49,034 nucleotides of DNA from Anaerolineales bacterium (GTDB taxonomy: Bacteria; Chloroflexota; Anaerolineae; Anaerolineales; UBA11858), in NCBI GenBank assembly GCA_024763275.1, contig JANTFT010000015.1, positions 1 to 49,034 on the forward strand, written 5' to 3'. Position numbers and translations under genes: made by a program. Below, piece after piece: positions 1-8,513 of the stretch. Position 1 is the first letter of the stretch. Each line of letters starts with the position of its first letter. Under the pieces are notes generated by a model. It saw only the letters and a program-made list of their open reading frames with translations, did no database searches and was not told the DNA's origin.

Positions 1-97
1 TGATCGCCGCTGTCAGCGTGGTCTTCCCGTGGTCTATGTGCCCCATCGTCCCCACATTCAAATGCGGTTTCGTGCGTTCAAATTTCTCTTTTGCCAT
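1..97 (-). CDS. tuf: Elongation factor Tu, N-terminal part (cut by window edge)
   Basis: The 32 visible residues begin [20 protein letters not shown] and run into the P-loop [11 protein letters not shown], which is diagnostic of EF-Tu, the GTPase that delivers aminoacyl-tRNA to the ribosome. The start codon at 95-97 has an AGGAG ribosome binding site about eight bases upstream. The gene is the last visible member of the rpsL-rpsG-fusA-tuf string and lies 56 bases after the fusA stop. The rest of the protein lies beyond base 1, so nothing can be said about its length or kirromycin-site residues. Confidence 0.97.
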   Translation of the reverse strand, partial: MAKEKFERTKPHLNVGTMGHIDHGKTTLTAAI

Positions 98-153
98 TTG
101 TCTTCTCCTGACCTAAATGATCTCTAAGCCTTGACATTCCAATAGTGTGGGGA

Positions 154-2229
154 TTAAACCCCGCCTACAAGTTTTTTAGATAATTCCTCTGATACATTTG
201 AATAATGATCGAATTCCATGGTAAACGCGCCCCGGCCTTTGGTCGCTGAGCGCAGCTCAGTGGCATACCCGAACATCTCTGCCAGCGGGACCATCGCTCG
301 TACTCCCTTTGTACCTCCCGGATGGGCTTCCATACCCAGCACGTCTCCCCGGCGGGCATTAATCTGCCCAATTATATCACCCAGGAATTCTTCCGGAATG
401 ATAACCTCTACTTTCATGATCGGTTCCTGCAGTACAGGTGAGCCCTTCTGCACACCCAGTCGAAAAGCCATTGAACCCGCCATCTTGAAAGCCAGATCAC
501 TGGAATCTACCTCATGGGAAGATCCATCTACCAAAGTAACCTTGACATCGGTGACCGGATAGCCCGCTAATACGCCGGATTCCGCGGCGGCTCTGACACC
601 TTTCTCGACTGCGGGGATATATTCCCTGGGGATGGCACCTCCCCGAATGGTTTCCTCGAACACGATTCCACTGCCGTCCTTCCCGGGTTCCAGGTTGAGC
701 ACCACATGCCCGAACTGTCCATGCCCGCCGGTCTGCTTGACATGGCGGTATTCTACTTTCTCTACCGGTCGGGTGATGGATTCCTTATAGGCTACCCGCG
801 GACGGCCAACCCGGGCCTGGACCTTAAATTCCCGCAGCATGCGGTCTACCAGCACTTCCAGATGCAGCTCACCCATGCCGGAGATCAAAGTCTGGCCGGT
901 ATCCCCATCAACCCGTACCTGGAAGGTCGGGTCCTCTTCCGACAGTTTCTGGAGCGCCGTGGCCAGTTTTTCCTGATCAGCACTGGTTTTAGGCTCGATG
1001 GCAACCATGATCACCGGATCAGGGAAGGTAATATTTTCGAGGATAATAGGCGACTTGGCGTCACAGAGAGTGTCACCCGTAAAGCTTCCTTTCAATCCCA
1101 GCACAGCAGCGATGTCACCCGCTCCTGCTCGGGTGATGTCTTCCCTGCGGTCAGCGTACATCCTGATCAAGCGGCCGATGCGCTCCCGCTTGGTCTTGCC
1201 AGGATTGAACACAGTTGTACCCTGCTCGATCACGCCGGAATAAATCCGAATATAAGCCAACCTGCCCACGTACGGGTCAGTGACGATCTTGAATACCAGG
1301 GCGCTGAGCGGTTCGCTGTCATCCGGCTTACGCAGGAGGACCTCTTTTGTCTTGGGATCAACACCTTCCACCGGAGGGATATCCACGGGGGAGGGCAGAT
1401 ACTCCACTACCGCATCCAGCAGAGGCTGAACGCCCGTGCTGATCAGGGAGCTGCCGCACAAGACCGGCGTCAGCTTGTTGGCGATGACCGCCTCCCGGAG
1501 AGCTTTTTTCAACTCCTCTTCAGTGATGATCACATCTTCGAGATATTTCTGGGTCAGCTTCTCATCGGTTTCCGCAATTACCTCAACCAGCGTGTGGCGG
1601 GATTCTTCGACCTCTTCCTTCAGCTCCTCGGGGATCTCAACTTCCACCGGAGACCCTCCGTCCCGGGTTTCCCAGATATAGGCTTTGCGGGTGATCACGT
1701 CAATCACACCGCGGAACTGGTCCTCGGCGCCGATAGGCACCTGCAAAGGAAGTGGATTGGCACCCAGGCGTTCCCGGATCATGTCGACTGTGCGGTTATA
1801 TGAAGCTCCTACCCGATCCATCTTGTTCACAAAACAAATCCGGGGAACTTGATAGAGGTCCGCCTGCCGCCAGACTGTTTCGCTCTGGGGTTCCACGCCC
1901 TGGACTGCGTCAAAAACAACGACCCCTCCGTCAAGAACCCGCAGGGATCGCTGAACTTCAGCTGTAAAATCAATATGGCCAGGAGTATCAATGAGATTGA
2001 TCAGATGACGCTTCCAGACAGCAGATACAGCAGCAGAGACGATCGTGATACCGCGCTCACGCTCCTGATCCATCCAATCGGTAACAGTTGTCCCATCATC
2101 GACAGAACCGATTTTGTGCGTTTTGCCTGTGTAATACAGGATCCGCTCGGTCGTGGTGGTTTTACCCGCATCAATGTGGGCAATGATACCAATATTTCGG
2201 AACTGCTCGATTGCGTACTTTCTAGCCAT
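154..2229 (-). CDS. fusA: Elongation factor G
   Basis: This GTPase drives tRNA-mRNA translocation and ribosome recycling in the cytoplasm. Starting at [14 protein letters not shown] it has 691 residues, the usual EF-G length. Visible motifs are the P-loop [12 protein letters not shown], the switch I sequence R-G-I-T-I, D-T-P-G-H, N-K-M-D and the domain III signature S-G-M-G-E-L-H-L-E. The sequence continues through domains IV and V (G-G-H-G-Q-F-G, then R-G-D-V-L-G-M-E near the end). A TTG three codons upstream (2236-2238) could be an alternative start; I prefer the ATG because it matches the family N-terminus. No clear Shine-Dalgarno precedes it, and the rpsG stop is only about 20 bases away, so translation is probably coupled to rpsG. 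It looks like canonical EF-G, not a mitochondrial or resistance-type paralogue. Confidence 0.98.
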   Translation of the reverse strand: MARKYAIEQFRNIGIIAHIDAGKTTTTERILYYTGKTHKIGSVDDGTTVTDWMDQERERGITIVSAAVSAVWKRHLINLIDTPGHIDFTAEVQRSLRVLDGGVVVFDAVQGVEPQSETVWRQADLYQVPRICFVNKMDRVGASYNRTVDMIRERLGANPLPLQVPIGAEDQFRGVIDVITRKAYIWETRDGGSPVEVEIPEELKEEVEESRHTLVEVIAETDEKLTQKYLEDVIITEEELKKALREAVIANKLTPVLCGSSLISTGVQPLLDAVVEYLPSPVDIPPVEGVDPKTKEVLLRKPDDSEPLSALVFKIVTDPYVGRLAYIRIYSGVIEQGTTVFNPGKTKRERIGRLIRMYADRREDITRAGAGDIAAVLGLKGSFTGDTLCDAKSPIILENITFPDPVIMVAIEPKTSADQEKLATALQKLSEEDPTFQVRVDGDTGQTLISGMGELHLEVLVDRMLREFKVQARVGRPRVAYKESITRPVEKVEYRHVKQTGGHGQFGHVVLNLEPGKDGSGIVFEETIRGGAIPREYIPAVEKGVRAAAESGVLAGYPVTDVKVTLVDGSSHEVDSSDLAFKMAGSMAFRLGVQKGSPVLQEPIMKVEVIIPEEFLGDIIGQINARRGDVLGMEAHPGGTKGVRAMVPLAEMFGYATELRSATKGRGAFTMEFDHYSNVSEELSKKLVGGV

Positions 2230-2249
2230 ACTTTTCAATCAAACGATCA

Positions 2250-2717
2250 CTAAACCCGGAAATGAGAGAATGCCCGGTTGGCTTTAGCCATCCGGTGGGC
2301 TTCTTCCCGCTTGCGGATTGCCGCGCCTTCGTTATTAACTGCGCTCAGCAGCTCGTCGGCCAGACACTGATCAAAGGGCAGACCTTTCCGAGAACGGGCT
2401 GCTTCCAGAAGCCAGCGGGTCGCCAGGGTAAACTGGCGGTGGGCCGGCACTTCCATGGGGATCTGATAGGTCGCACCACCGATCCGGCGGGGCCGGACTT
2501 CCATGCGTGGGGAGGCATTTTGAAGGGCCTGTTCAAAGAGCTCAACCGGATCCTTGCCGGTCTTTTCAGCCATGATATCAAAAGCCCCGTAGACTAATTT
2601 TGCTGCCACGTTCTTTTTACCACTTTTCAAGACATGATTGATGAAGGTCTGCACTTTAACGTTGTTATAGCGCACATCCGGCTCAATCTTTCTCCTCTCA
2701 GCTTTTCTCCGTCTCAT
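2250..2717 (-). CDS. rpsG: 30S ribosomal protein S7
   Basis: A 155-residue protein beginning MRRRKAERRKIEPDVRYNN, with the S7 core features F-I-N-H-V-L-K-S-G-K-K, G-G-A-T-Y-Q-I-P and the C-terminal R-K-R-E-E-A-H-R-M-A-K-A-N-R. S7 nucleates assembly of the 30S head by binding the 3' domain of 16S rRNA, and in E. coli it represses its own operon. A GGAGA ribosome binding site precedes the ATG. It sits 47 bases after rpsL and about 20 bases before fusA, the standard str-operon order. Nothing is unusual about its length or ends. Confidence 0.98.
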   Translation of the reverse strand: MRRRKAERRKIEPDVRYNNVKVQTFINHVLKSGKKNVAAKLVYGAFDIMAEKTGKDPVELFEQALQNASPRMEVRPRRIGGATYQIPMEVPAHRQFTLATRWLLEAARSRKGLPFDQCLADELLSAVNNEGAAIRKREEAHRMAKANRAFSHFRV

Positions 2718-2764
2718 ATTAAATCTCCATCAAATAGTTAACTGCTTCCAGAAATCGGGCAAGC

Positions 2765-3178
2765 TTAGGGGGCTTTGGTCCCGTATTTTGAACGGCCCTG
2801 TTTGCGGTCATCCACACCGCTGGAGTCCAACACGCCCCGAACGATATGGTAGCGAACACCAGGGAGGTCTTTCACACGGCCGCCGCGGACCAGCACAACT
2901 GAGTGCTCCTGCAGGCCGTGGCCTTCACCAGGGATATAAGCCGTTACCTCGATGCCGTTAGTCAGACGGACACGGGCGATTTTCCGCAGGGCCGAGTTAG
3001 GCTTTTTTGGCGTCATGGTTCGCACGATGGTGCAAACACCCCGCTTCTGGGGAGCGCCTCTTTCCTGGCGAATCCTGCGCTGCTTCATCGAGTTGAAGGT
3101 ATAACGCAGTGCCGGGGCTTTGCTCTTGGTTTTCTTCTCTACGCGTCCTTTACGGACTAACTGATTAATTGTTGGCAC
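2765..3178 (-). CDS. rpsL: 30S ribosomal protein S12
   Basis: A 137-residue S12, the decoding-centre protein of the small subunit. Diagnostic segments are [30 protein letters not shown] and [10 protein letters not shown]. The lysines where streptomycin-resistance substitutions usually arise (in [10 protein letters not shown] and GRVKDLPG) are wild type, so the protein predicts sensitivity at this target. Between APAL (21-24) and PQKRG (43-47) it carries an 18-residue stretch where E. coli has only three, like the longer loop known from Firmicutes S12. A GGAGG ribosome binding site precedes the ATG, and a perfect 10-bp hairpin lies 38 bases upstream in the leader. First gene of the str cluster, transcribed from its own promoter after rpoB. 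Confidence 0.98.
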   Translation of the reverse strand: MPTINQLVRKGRVEKKTKSKAPALRYTFNSMKQRRIRQERGAPQKRGVCTIVRTMTPKKPNSALRKIARVRLTNGIEVTAYIPGEGHGLQEHSVVLVRGGRVKDLPGVRYHIVRGVLDSSGVDDRKQGRSKYGTKAP

Positions 3179-3216
3179 ATTTGCCTCCGTACTAATCCTG
3201 ATTCCTTTTCAAATAG

Positions 3217-3246
3217 CAAGGCCATCGATTTTTCTAGATGGCCTTG
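3217..3246 (-). promoter_or_regulatory. Leader hairpin upstream of rpsL
   Basis: A perfect 10-bp inverted repeat, CAAGGCCATC at 3217-3226 and GATGGCCTTG at 3237-3246, with a 10-base loop. It lies in the 5' leader of rpsL, 38 bases before the start codon. No T-run follows it on the minus strand, so it does not look like an intrinsic terminator. A second, smaller stem (CCCTG/CAGGG around 3285-3301) lies further upstream in the same leader. A role in autoregulation by a ribosomal protein is possible but is only inferred from its position. Confidence 0.6.
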
Positions 3247-3313
3247 GATCGCTCATAAACCGCTATTCAATCGTTCGCTTACGCCCTGTGCTATTCAGGG
3301 GCAACGACTAAGC

Positions 3314-3342
3314 ATTTTAACACGCCCAATTTAGAGCGTCAA
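3314..3342 (-). promoter_or_regulatory. Promoter of the rpsL-rpsG-fusA-tuf cluster
   Basis: On the minus strand, TTGACG (3342-3337) and TAAAAT (3319-3314) are separated by exactly 17 bases, matching the housekeeping sigma consensus in five of six positions each. The start site would be near 3307, giving a leader of about 130 bases that contains two hairpins. It lies between rpoB and rpsL, where rpoC would normally be read through. Confidence 0.75.
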
Positions 3343-3392
3343 GCCAGTCCATCTCGCTAGCTTGATCGATTTTCTTTCCGGCAGAGTCCGGA

Positions 3393-6300
3393 TCAGCGGT
3401 TTCCCAGACCCAGCAATCCCGTACTCATGCGCGGAATCTGGGAGCGGGTATCTTCCTTTCCAAAGCTGATCACTTCGCCTTCATCCGTGATTGCTTCGAT
3501 TGACAGACCCAGGCTCTGCATCTCCTTTACCAGCACCCGGAACGAAGCCGGGATGCCGATTTCCTCAATAGGCTCACCTTTGACAATCGCCTCATAGGCC
3601 TGCACCCGGCCGACAACATCATCTGATTTTACAGTCAGCATCTCCTGCAGCGTATGGGCAGCTCCGTAAGCTTCCAGAGCCCAGACTTCCATCTCACCAA
3701 AACGCTGGCCACCGAACTGGGCCTTTCCGCCCAGAGGTTGTTGAGAGACCAGACTGTAGGGGCCGGTGGACCGGGCATGAACCTTATCCTCGACCAGGTG
3801 GTGCAGTTTAAGGATGTCCATCACGCCTACGGTAACGGGATTATAGTAAGGTTCACCGGTCTTGCCGTCATAGACGGTTTGTTTGCCAAACAGCGGCAGG
3901 GGCACCCCTTTTTCATCGACCAGCTCTTTCGCCTTTTCCCGGAGTTCAGCCAGCCCCAGTTTTTTCAGCTTGGAGGAGTCATCTCCACCGATCTCCGCAA
4001 TCCACATTTGCAAACAGGCAGTCACGGCTCTCTCATCCTGGGCATCCCGTTCCTTATTGGGAATCTCCTGATCCTCAAAGAACAGAATCTGGTCAGGATC
4101 ATAACCCCGGTCTTTCAGCCACTCCACCAGCACGGAGCGGCGGGCATAGATCTCATCCGAAACCAGCTTGTAAACGTCATACCCGCGTTCTCCCAGATAG
4201 TTTTCAAGGTACAGTCGCCGGGCTTCGTTGTTGTCCAGCAGGTCAGTGGGCTCGTAATCAAATCCCTCCAGCCATTCCCAGGCTTTCTCCTCGGCTTCCT
4301 TCCAGGCCTGTTCGATCATCCAGGTTCTGGCCAGCTCAGCTTCGATCTCGCTTTCCTTGGCCCCGTCAAATACCGGAGTGATAGCCCGGAATCCCAATTT
4401 TGTCGCTGCCCAGCCGAGGTGGGCTTCCAGGACCTGGCCGATGTTCATACGGCCTGGAACGCCGGTAGGCGACAGGAGCATGTCCACCGGAGTGCCATCT
4501 TCCAGGAAAGGCATGTCTTCCACCGGAACCACTGTGGAAACCACTCCTTTATTTCCGTGCCTGCCGGCGATCTTATCGCCCGCAGTGATGCGGCGTTTCT
4601 GGGCCACAAAGACGCGAACCATCTTTTCCACACCCGCGGAGAGATCAGCGTTGTCCTCTCTGGTGAAAACATTGACTTCAATGACCTTGCCCCGTTCACC
4701 GTGAGGCATGCGCAGGGAGGTATCCCGCACATCGCGTGATTTTTCGCCGAATATCGCCCGCAGCAGCCGCTCTTCCGGTGAGAGTTCCTTTTCACCTTTG
4801 GGGGAGATCTTTCCCACCAGAATGTCATTGGGTCCAACTTCAGCGCCAACCCGGATTATGCCGGTCTCATCAAGGTCTTTCAGGGATTCCTCTCCCACGT
4901 TGGGGATATCCCGGGTGATTTCCTCCGGGCCTAACCGGGTATCTCGGGATTCGACTTCATGTTCCTCGATATGGATCGAAGTATAGACATCATTCATGGC
5001 CAAGTGTTCAGAAATGACAACTGAGTCCTCAAAGTTGGCACCTTCCCAGGAGAGGAAAGCTACTGTGACATTCTGTCCCAGAGCCAGATTACCCTGTACT
5101 GTGGAGGACGAATCAGCAATCACATCACCTTTTTTCACCAGCTGGCTCTTGCGCACGATCGGCCGCTGGTCGATACAGGTGCTCTGGTTGGAGCGTTCAT
5201 ACTTCCAGAGCTTGTATTCCTTGGTTTCATTCTGCTTGTTGCGGATGACGATCTTGTCTCCCACAACAGAGATGACCTCGCCGTCTTCCTCTGCCAGCAG
5301 CACCTGTCCAGAATCCAGCGCCGCCGGTCTTTCCATTCCGGTTGAGACGCGGGGAATCTCCGGTGTCAGCAGGGGGACACCCTGCGCCTGCATGTTCGAG
5401 CCCATCAAGGCCCGGTTGGCGTCATCGTGGGACAGGAAGGGGATCAGTGCAGCGCTGATACCCACAATCTGGTTGGGTGCCACATCGATAAAATCGATAT
5501 CAATGGGCTTTACAAACAGGAAATCAGAGTGATGGCGGGCAGAGACTAATTCTTTGACAAATTCAAAATGCTCATTGATCTCAGCGTTCGCCTGGGCGAT
5601 CACGAAGCGGTCTTCGGAGTCTGCTGCCAGATATTCCACTTCCTCGGAAATAAAGGGAGTTACCGGCACCTCTTCGACTTTAGCCTTCTTGATATCCGCA
5701 GCCATTTTAGCGGTGATGCGTTCCCCGGCTTTCCCAAGTACCTTTCCAGAGGAGGGATGCAGAACATCCTCCCGCAGCTGAGCGCCCTCAATTTCAGGGT
5801 CCGCTGGTGAGGCTACATTGCGGACCTTACGGTAGGGGGTTTCAATAAATCCGTAATCATTCACCCGGGCATAGGACGCAAAACGCCCGATCAAGCCGAT
5901 GTTTGGTCCTTCCGGCGTCTCGATAGGACAGATGCGCCCGTAGTGGGATTGATGTACATCGCGGACATCAAAGCCAGCCCGCTGGCGGTGTAAACCGCCG
6001 GGGCCCAGAGCGGAGAGCGTCCTCTTGTGCCGGAGCTCTGAAAGCGGGTTGGTCTGATCCATGAATTGTGAAAGCTGACTGGACCCAAAGAATTCCCGCA
6101 GTGAGGCCACCACCGGCCGGATATTCACCAGGGTTACCGGTGACATTTTTTTCTTACCGCGGATGGACATCCTCTCCCGAATCACCCTCTCCATGCGGCG
6201 GAGGCCGACCCGGAGTTTGTTCTGGATCAACTCGTCCACGGTTTTGATGCGCCGATTGCCCAGATGGTCAATGTCATCCGGGTCTTCTATATTGTTGTTG

Positions 6301-7310
6301 ATCTCGATCATCCGCCGGATCAAATAGTAAACATCCCACTTGGTGATGGTCAGGTGGTCAATCGGCACTTTGTCGTCGAGGTCATATTTCTGGTTGAGCT
6401 TGTAGCGGCCAACCCGTTCCAGGTTGTACCGCCGGTCGTTGAACAGCTGGTCTTCCAGGAATTCCCGGGCGTTCTCAACGGTCGCCGGGTCACCTGGGCG
6501 CATGCGTTTGAAGAAATCGATCAAAGCCACTTCGGCAATTGTCATCCCTTCCGGAATCTCCCAATCCGGTTCCTGGGCGAAGCAGGCCGGAATAAACATG
6601 CGGTCGGGATTGGTATCGATATCCTCGAAGATCGAGATCAGCTCTTCGTCTGTACCTGTTTTAATGGGGGAATCCTTCAAGCCATCGTCAACAGCAGCCA
6701 GCGCCCGCAAGAATATGGTTACGGGGATGGTGCGCTGCCGGTTGAAGCGGATGGTCAGGTACCCGGTCTTGCGGGTCTCGAACTCCATCCAGGCACCCCG
6801 GTCGGGGATCAATTTTGAAACCGCCAGTCGCCTGCCGGTGGTCCGGTCCACTTCAGCTTCAAAGTAGACGCCCGGGGAACGGATGAGCTGGGACACTATC
6901 ACGCGCTCAGTCCCGTTGATGATGAAAGTGCCTTTGTCGGTCATCTCCGGGAAGGCGCCCATGAATATTTCCTGCTTGATGGGTTCAGGTACTTTCGCTC
7001 CTGCCAGCAGAACAGACACATACAGGTCAGACGCGTAGGTCAAATCACGTTCGACACACTCCTGCACAGAAAATTCCGGATCCTTAAAGCGGTAGGTCAG
7101 ATCCCATTGTTCTGCTTCCGGGGTTCTGCTGGGAAAATAGAGTTTCATCTTCCCGTTATAAGATTCGATGGGAGAGATCTCGTGGAATAACTCCTCAATT
7201 CCCTTTTCCTTCAAGCGCTTGAAGGAATCCAGCTGGACTTTGATTAATGGCGGCAAAGGATACTGGTAACTTATACGAGCGTAATTTTTGGCTTTATCTT
7301 CATGAGCCAT
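3393..7310 (-). CDS. rpoB: RNA polymerase beta subunit
   Basis: A full-length beta subunit of 1305 residues. The rifampicin pocket lies at about 409-451 (GSSQLSQFMDQ through H-R-Q-R-A-G-F-D-V-R); the equivalents of E. coli D516, H526 and S531 are D418, H428 and S433, all wild type. Other landmarks are EGANFEDSVVISE near 756-768, G-R-H-G-N-K-G-V near 917-923, G-R-M-N-I-G-Q-V-L-E-A-H-L-G and the C-terminal Q-P-L-G-G-K-A-Q-F-G-G-Q-R-F-G-E-M-E clamp segment. A large extra segment of about 140 residues separates F-D-G-A (981-984) from V-Y-D-G-K-T-G-E-P (1146 onward). An AGGAAGAGG ribosome binding site precedes the ATG. Neither rplL upstream nor rpoC downstream is present: the neighbours are era (divergent) and the str cluster. 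Confidence 0.99.
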   Translation of the reverse strand: MAHEDKAKNYARISYQYPLPPLIKVQLDSFKRLKEKGIEELFHEISPIESYNGKMKLYFPSRTPEAEQWDLTYRFKDPEFSVQECVERDLTYASDLYVSVLLAGAKVPEPIKQEIFMGAFPEMTDKGTFIINGTERVIVSQLIRSPGVYFEAEVDRTTGRRLAVSKLIPDRGAWMEFETRKTGYLTIRFNRQRTIPVTIFLRALAAVDDGLKDSPIKTGTDEELISIFEDIDTNPDRMFIPACFAQEPDWEIPEGMTIAEVALIDFFKRMRPGDPATVENAREFLEDQLFNDRRYNLERVGRYKLNQKYDLDDKVPIDHLTITKWDVYYLIRRMIEINNNIEDPDDIDHLGNRRIKTVDELIQNKLRVGLRRMERVIRERMSIRGKKKMSPVTLVNIRPVVASLREFFGSSQLSQFMDQTNPLSELRHKRTLSALGPGGLHRQRAGFDVRDVHQSHYGRICPIETPEGPNIGLIGRFASYARVNDYGFIETPYRKVRNVASPADPEIEGAQLREDVLHPSSGKVLGKAGERITAKMAADIKKAKVEEVPVTPFISEEVEYLAADSEDRFVIAQANAEINEHFEFVKELVSARHHSDFLFVKPIDIDFIDVAPNQIVGISAALIPFLSHDDANRALMGSNMQAQGVPLLTPEIPRVSTGMERPAALDSGQVLLAEEDGEVISVVGDKIVIRNKQNETKEYKLWKYERSNQSTCIDQRPIVRKSQLVKKGDVIADSSSTVQGNLALGQNVTVAFLSWEGANFEDSVVISEHLAMNDVYTSIHIEEHEVESRDTRLGPEEITRDIPNVGEESLKDLDETGIIRVGAEVGPNDILVGKISPKGEKELSPEERLLRAIFGEKSRDVRDTSLRMPHGERGKVIEVNVFTREDNADLSAGVEKMVRVFVAQKRRITAGDKIAGRHGNKGVVSTVVPVEDMPFLEDGTPVDMLLSPTGVPGRMNIGQVLEAHLGWAATKLGFRAITPVFDGAKESEIEAELARTWMIEQAWKEAEEKAWEWLEGFDYEPTDLLDNNEARRLYLENYLGERGYDVYKLVSDEIYARRSVLVEWLKDRGYDPDQILFFEDQEIPNKERDAQDERAVTACLQMWIAEIGGDDSSKLKKLGLAELREKAKELVDEKGVPLPLFGKQTVYDGKTGEPYYNPVTVGVMDILKLHHLVEDKVHARSTGPYSLVSQQPLGGKAQFGGQRFGEMEVWALEAYGAAHTLQEMLTVKSDDVVGRVQAYEAIVKGEPIEEIGIPASFRVLVKEMQSLGLSIEAITDEGEVISFGKEDTRSQIPRMSTGLLGLGNR

Positions 7311-7337
7311 AGAATGTCCCTCTTCCTTTTTCTACTT

Positions 7338-7395
7338 GACCAAACTGGTCGGTAGCGGTTACTATACGCGTTAATACGCTCTGGTCTCGAACCAG
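7338..7395 (-). promoter_or_regulatory. Hairpins in the rpoB leader
   Basis: Two short perfect inverted repeats lie in the 5' leader of rpoB: GACCA-AAC-TGGTC (7338-7350) and CTGGT-CTCGA-ACCAG (7381-7395). The first ends 28 bases from the start codon, just upstream of the ribosome binding site. They may affect translation, but the stems are only five base pairs long. Confidence 0.3.
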
Positions 7396-7460
7396 GGCAT
7401 GAGAATCGTCCGTTAAATCTGAACACGGATACTGTTTTTATTAACAAGTACCCTCTGGGC

Positions 7461-7490
7461 TTGCAATTAACCCAGACACACAATTATATA
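7461..7490 (+). promoter_or_regulatory. Putative promoter of era
   Basis: Plus-strand TTGCAA (7461-7466) and TATATA (7485-7490) with an 18-base spacer. The start site near 7497 would give a leader of about 70 bases before the era ATG. It shares its AT-rich core with the rpoB promoter on the opposite strand. Confidence 0.5.
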
Positions 7491-7511
7491 AAATTGTGTT
7501 TTATCGGTCAA
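7483..7511 (-). promoter_or_regulatory. Promoter of rpoB
   Basis: Minus-strand TTGACC (7511-7506) and a perfect TATAAT (7488-7483) with a 17-base spacer. The start site would be near 7476, giving a leader of about 165 bases. The -10 box lies inside a near-perfect 22-bp palindrome (7478-7499) and overlaps the -10 box of the divergent era promoter, so the two polymerases cannot both occupy the site. Confidence 0.75.
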
Positions 7512-7568
7512 GGCATCAGTTTTACTATTCAGAGATCCTGCGGCAGCCCAGGAACCAGGGAAACACCT

Positions 7569-8468
7569 ATGGAAACCAGCTTCAAATCCGGTTTTATCGC
7601 CGTCATGGGGCGGCCCAACGTCGGGAAATCAACCCTGCTTAACCGCATCCTGGGACAGACCATTGCAGCAGTATCCCCCAAACCCCAGACTACCCGGCTC
7701 CAGCAACTGGGGATCCTCACTCTCCCGGAAGCCCAGCTGGTATTCGTAGACACTCCCGGGCTGCACCATCCCCAACATAAACTGGGGGAATTCATGAACC
7801 AGGACGCTCTGCACGCCCTGGAGGACGCTGACCTGGTACTGCTGGTCGTGGACGCCAGCTCCCCTCCCGGAGAGGAGGACCTGATCTTCAAGGACACTCT
7901 CAAAGAGCTGGACCCACCCCCTCCGGTGCTGTTGATTCTCAACAAGATCGACCTGATCAGCCCCGCAGAACTGCGAAACCGCCAGGATCAGTATCAGAAG
8001 CTGGCTCCAGGCGCCCCGGTGATACCGATCTCAGCTACAATCGGCGATAATCTGGATGATCTGGAAGCCAGGATCATTGAGATCCTGCCGGAAGGTCCTC
8101 CTCTCTATCCCGAGGATCAGGTGACCGATCTGTTTGAGCGCGAGATCGCGGCCGATTTGATCCGGGCAGCAGCCATGAACCTGCTCGAAAAAGAACTGCC
8201 CCATGTGATAGCGGTCAGAATTGATGAATACAAGGAAAGAGAAAGCGGCGGTGCTTACATCGAGGCCACGCTCTTTGTGGAGCGCGACTCGCAGAAAGGC
8301 ATCCTGATCGGAGAGGGGGGTAAAATGATCAAAGCCATCGGAACCGCGGCCCGCAGGGAAATAGAAGACATGAGCGGCAGAAAGGTGTTTTTAAGACTGC
8401 GGGTGAAGGTCAAAAAGAACTGGCGTAACGATTTGAACGCTTTGCGTTTGTTTGGATTCAAGAAATAG
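7569..8468 (+). CDS. era: GTPase Era (16S rRNA maturation, 30S assembly)
   Basis: A 299-residue Era, an essential-type GTPase that binds the 3' end of 16S rRNA during 30S assembly. The GTPase domain shows G-R-P-N-V-G-K-S at 14-21, the switch region Q-T-T-R, D-T-P-G at 61-64 and N-K-I-D near 125. The C-terminal KH domain shows G-E-G-G-K-M-I-K-A-I-G and ends in the Era-like K-V-K-V-K-K-N-W-R. The open frame extends 36 codons upstream, but the family N-terminus matches the ATG at 7569 (METSFKSGFIAVMGRPNVGK), so I use that. It is transcribed away from rpoB and converges with the PBP-like gene 45 bases downstream. A short CTCCCA-ACC-TGGGAG hairpin (8473-8487) follows the stop without a T-run. Confidence 0.97.
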   Translation: METSFKSGFIAVMGRPNVGKSTLLNRILGQTIAAVSPKPQTTRLQQLGILTLPEAQLVFVDTPGLHHPQHKLGEFMNQDALHALEDADLVLLVVDASSPPGEEDLIFKDTLKELDPPPPVLLILNKIDLISPAELRNRQDQYQKLAPGAPVIPISATIGDNLDDLEARIIEILPEGPPLYPEDQVTDLFEREIAADLIRAAAMNLLEKELPHVIAVRIDEYKERESGGAYIEATLFVERDSQKGILIGEGGKMIKAIGTAARREIEDMSGRKVFLRLRVKVKKNWRNDLNALRLFGFKK

Positions 8469-8513
8469 ATTCTCCCAACCTGGGAGCGATGCCCGCAGGG
8501 TGCCCGGTGCGCG

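Noticed and set aside
706-1803. A 365-codon open frame on the plus strand inside fusA
   Set aside because: It is antisense to EF-G, has no ribosome binding site and its sequence has no family resemblance; it follows from codon use in the real gene.
3654-4739. A 361-codon open frame on the plus strand inside rpoB
   Set aside because: It is antisense to the conserved beta subunit and lacks a plausible start signal, so it is a shadow frame.
8473-8487. A CTCCCA-ACC-TGGGAG hairpin between era and the PBP-like gene
   Set aside because: It has no T-run and a short loop; too weak to call a terminator.
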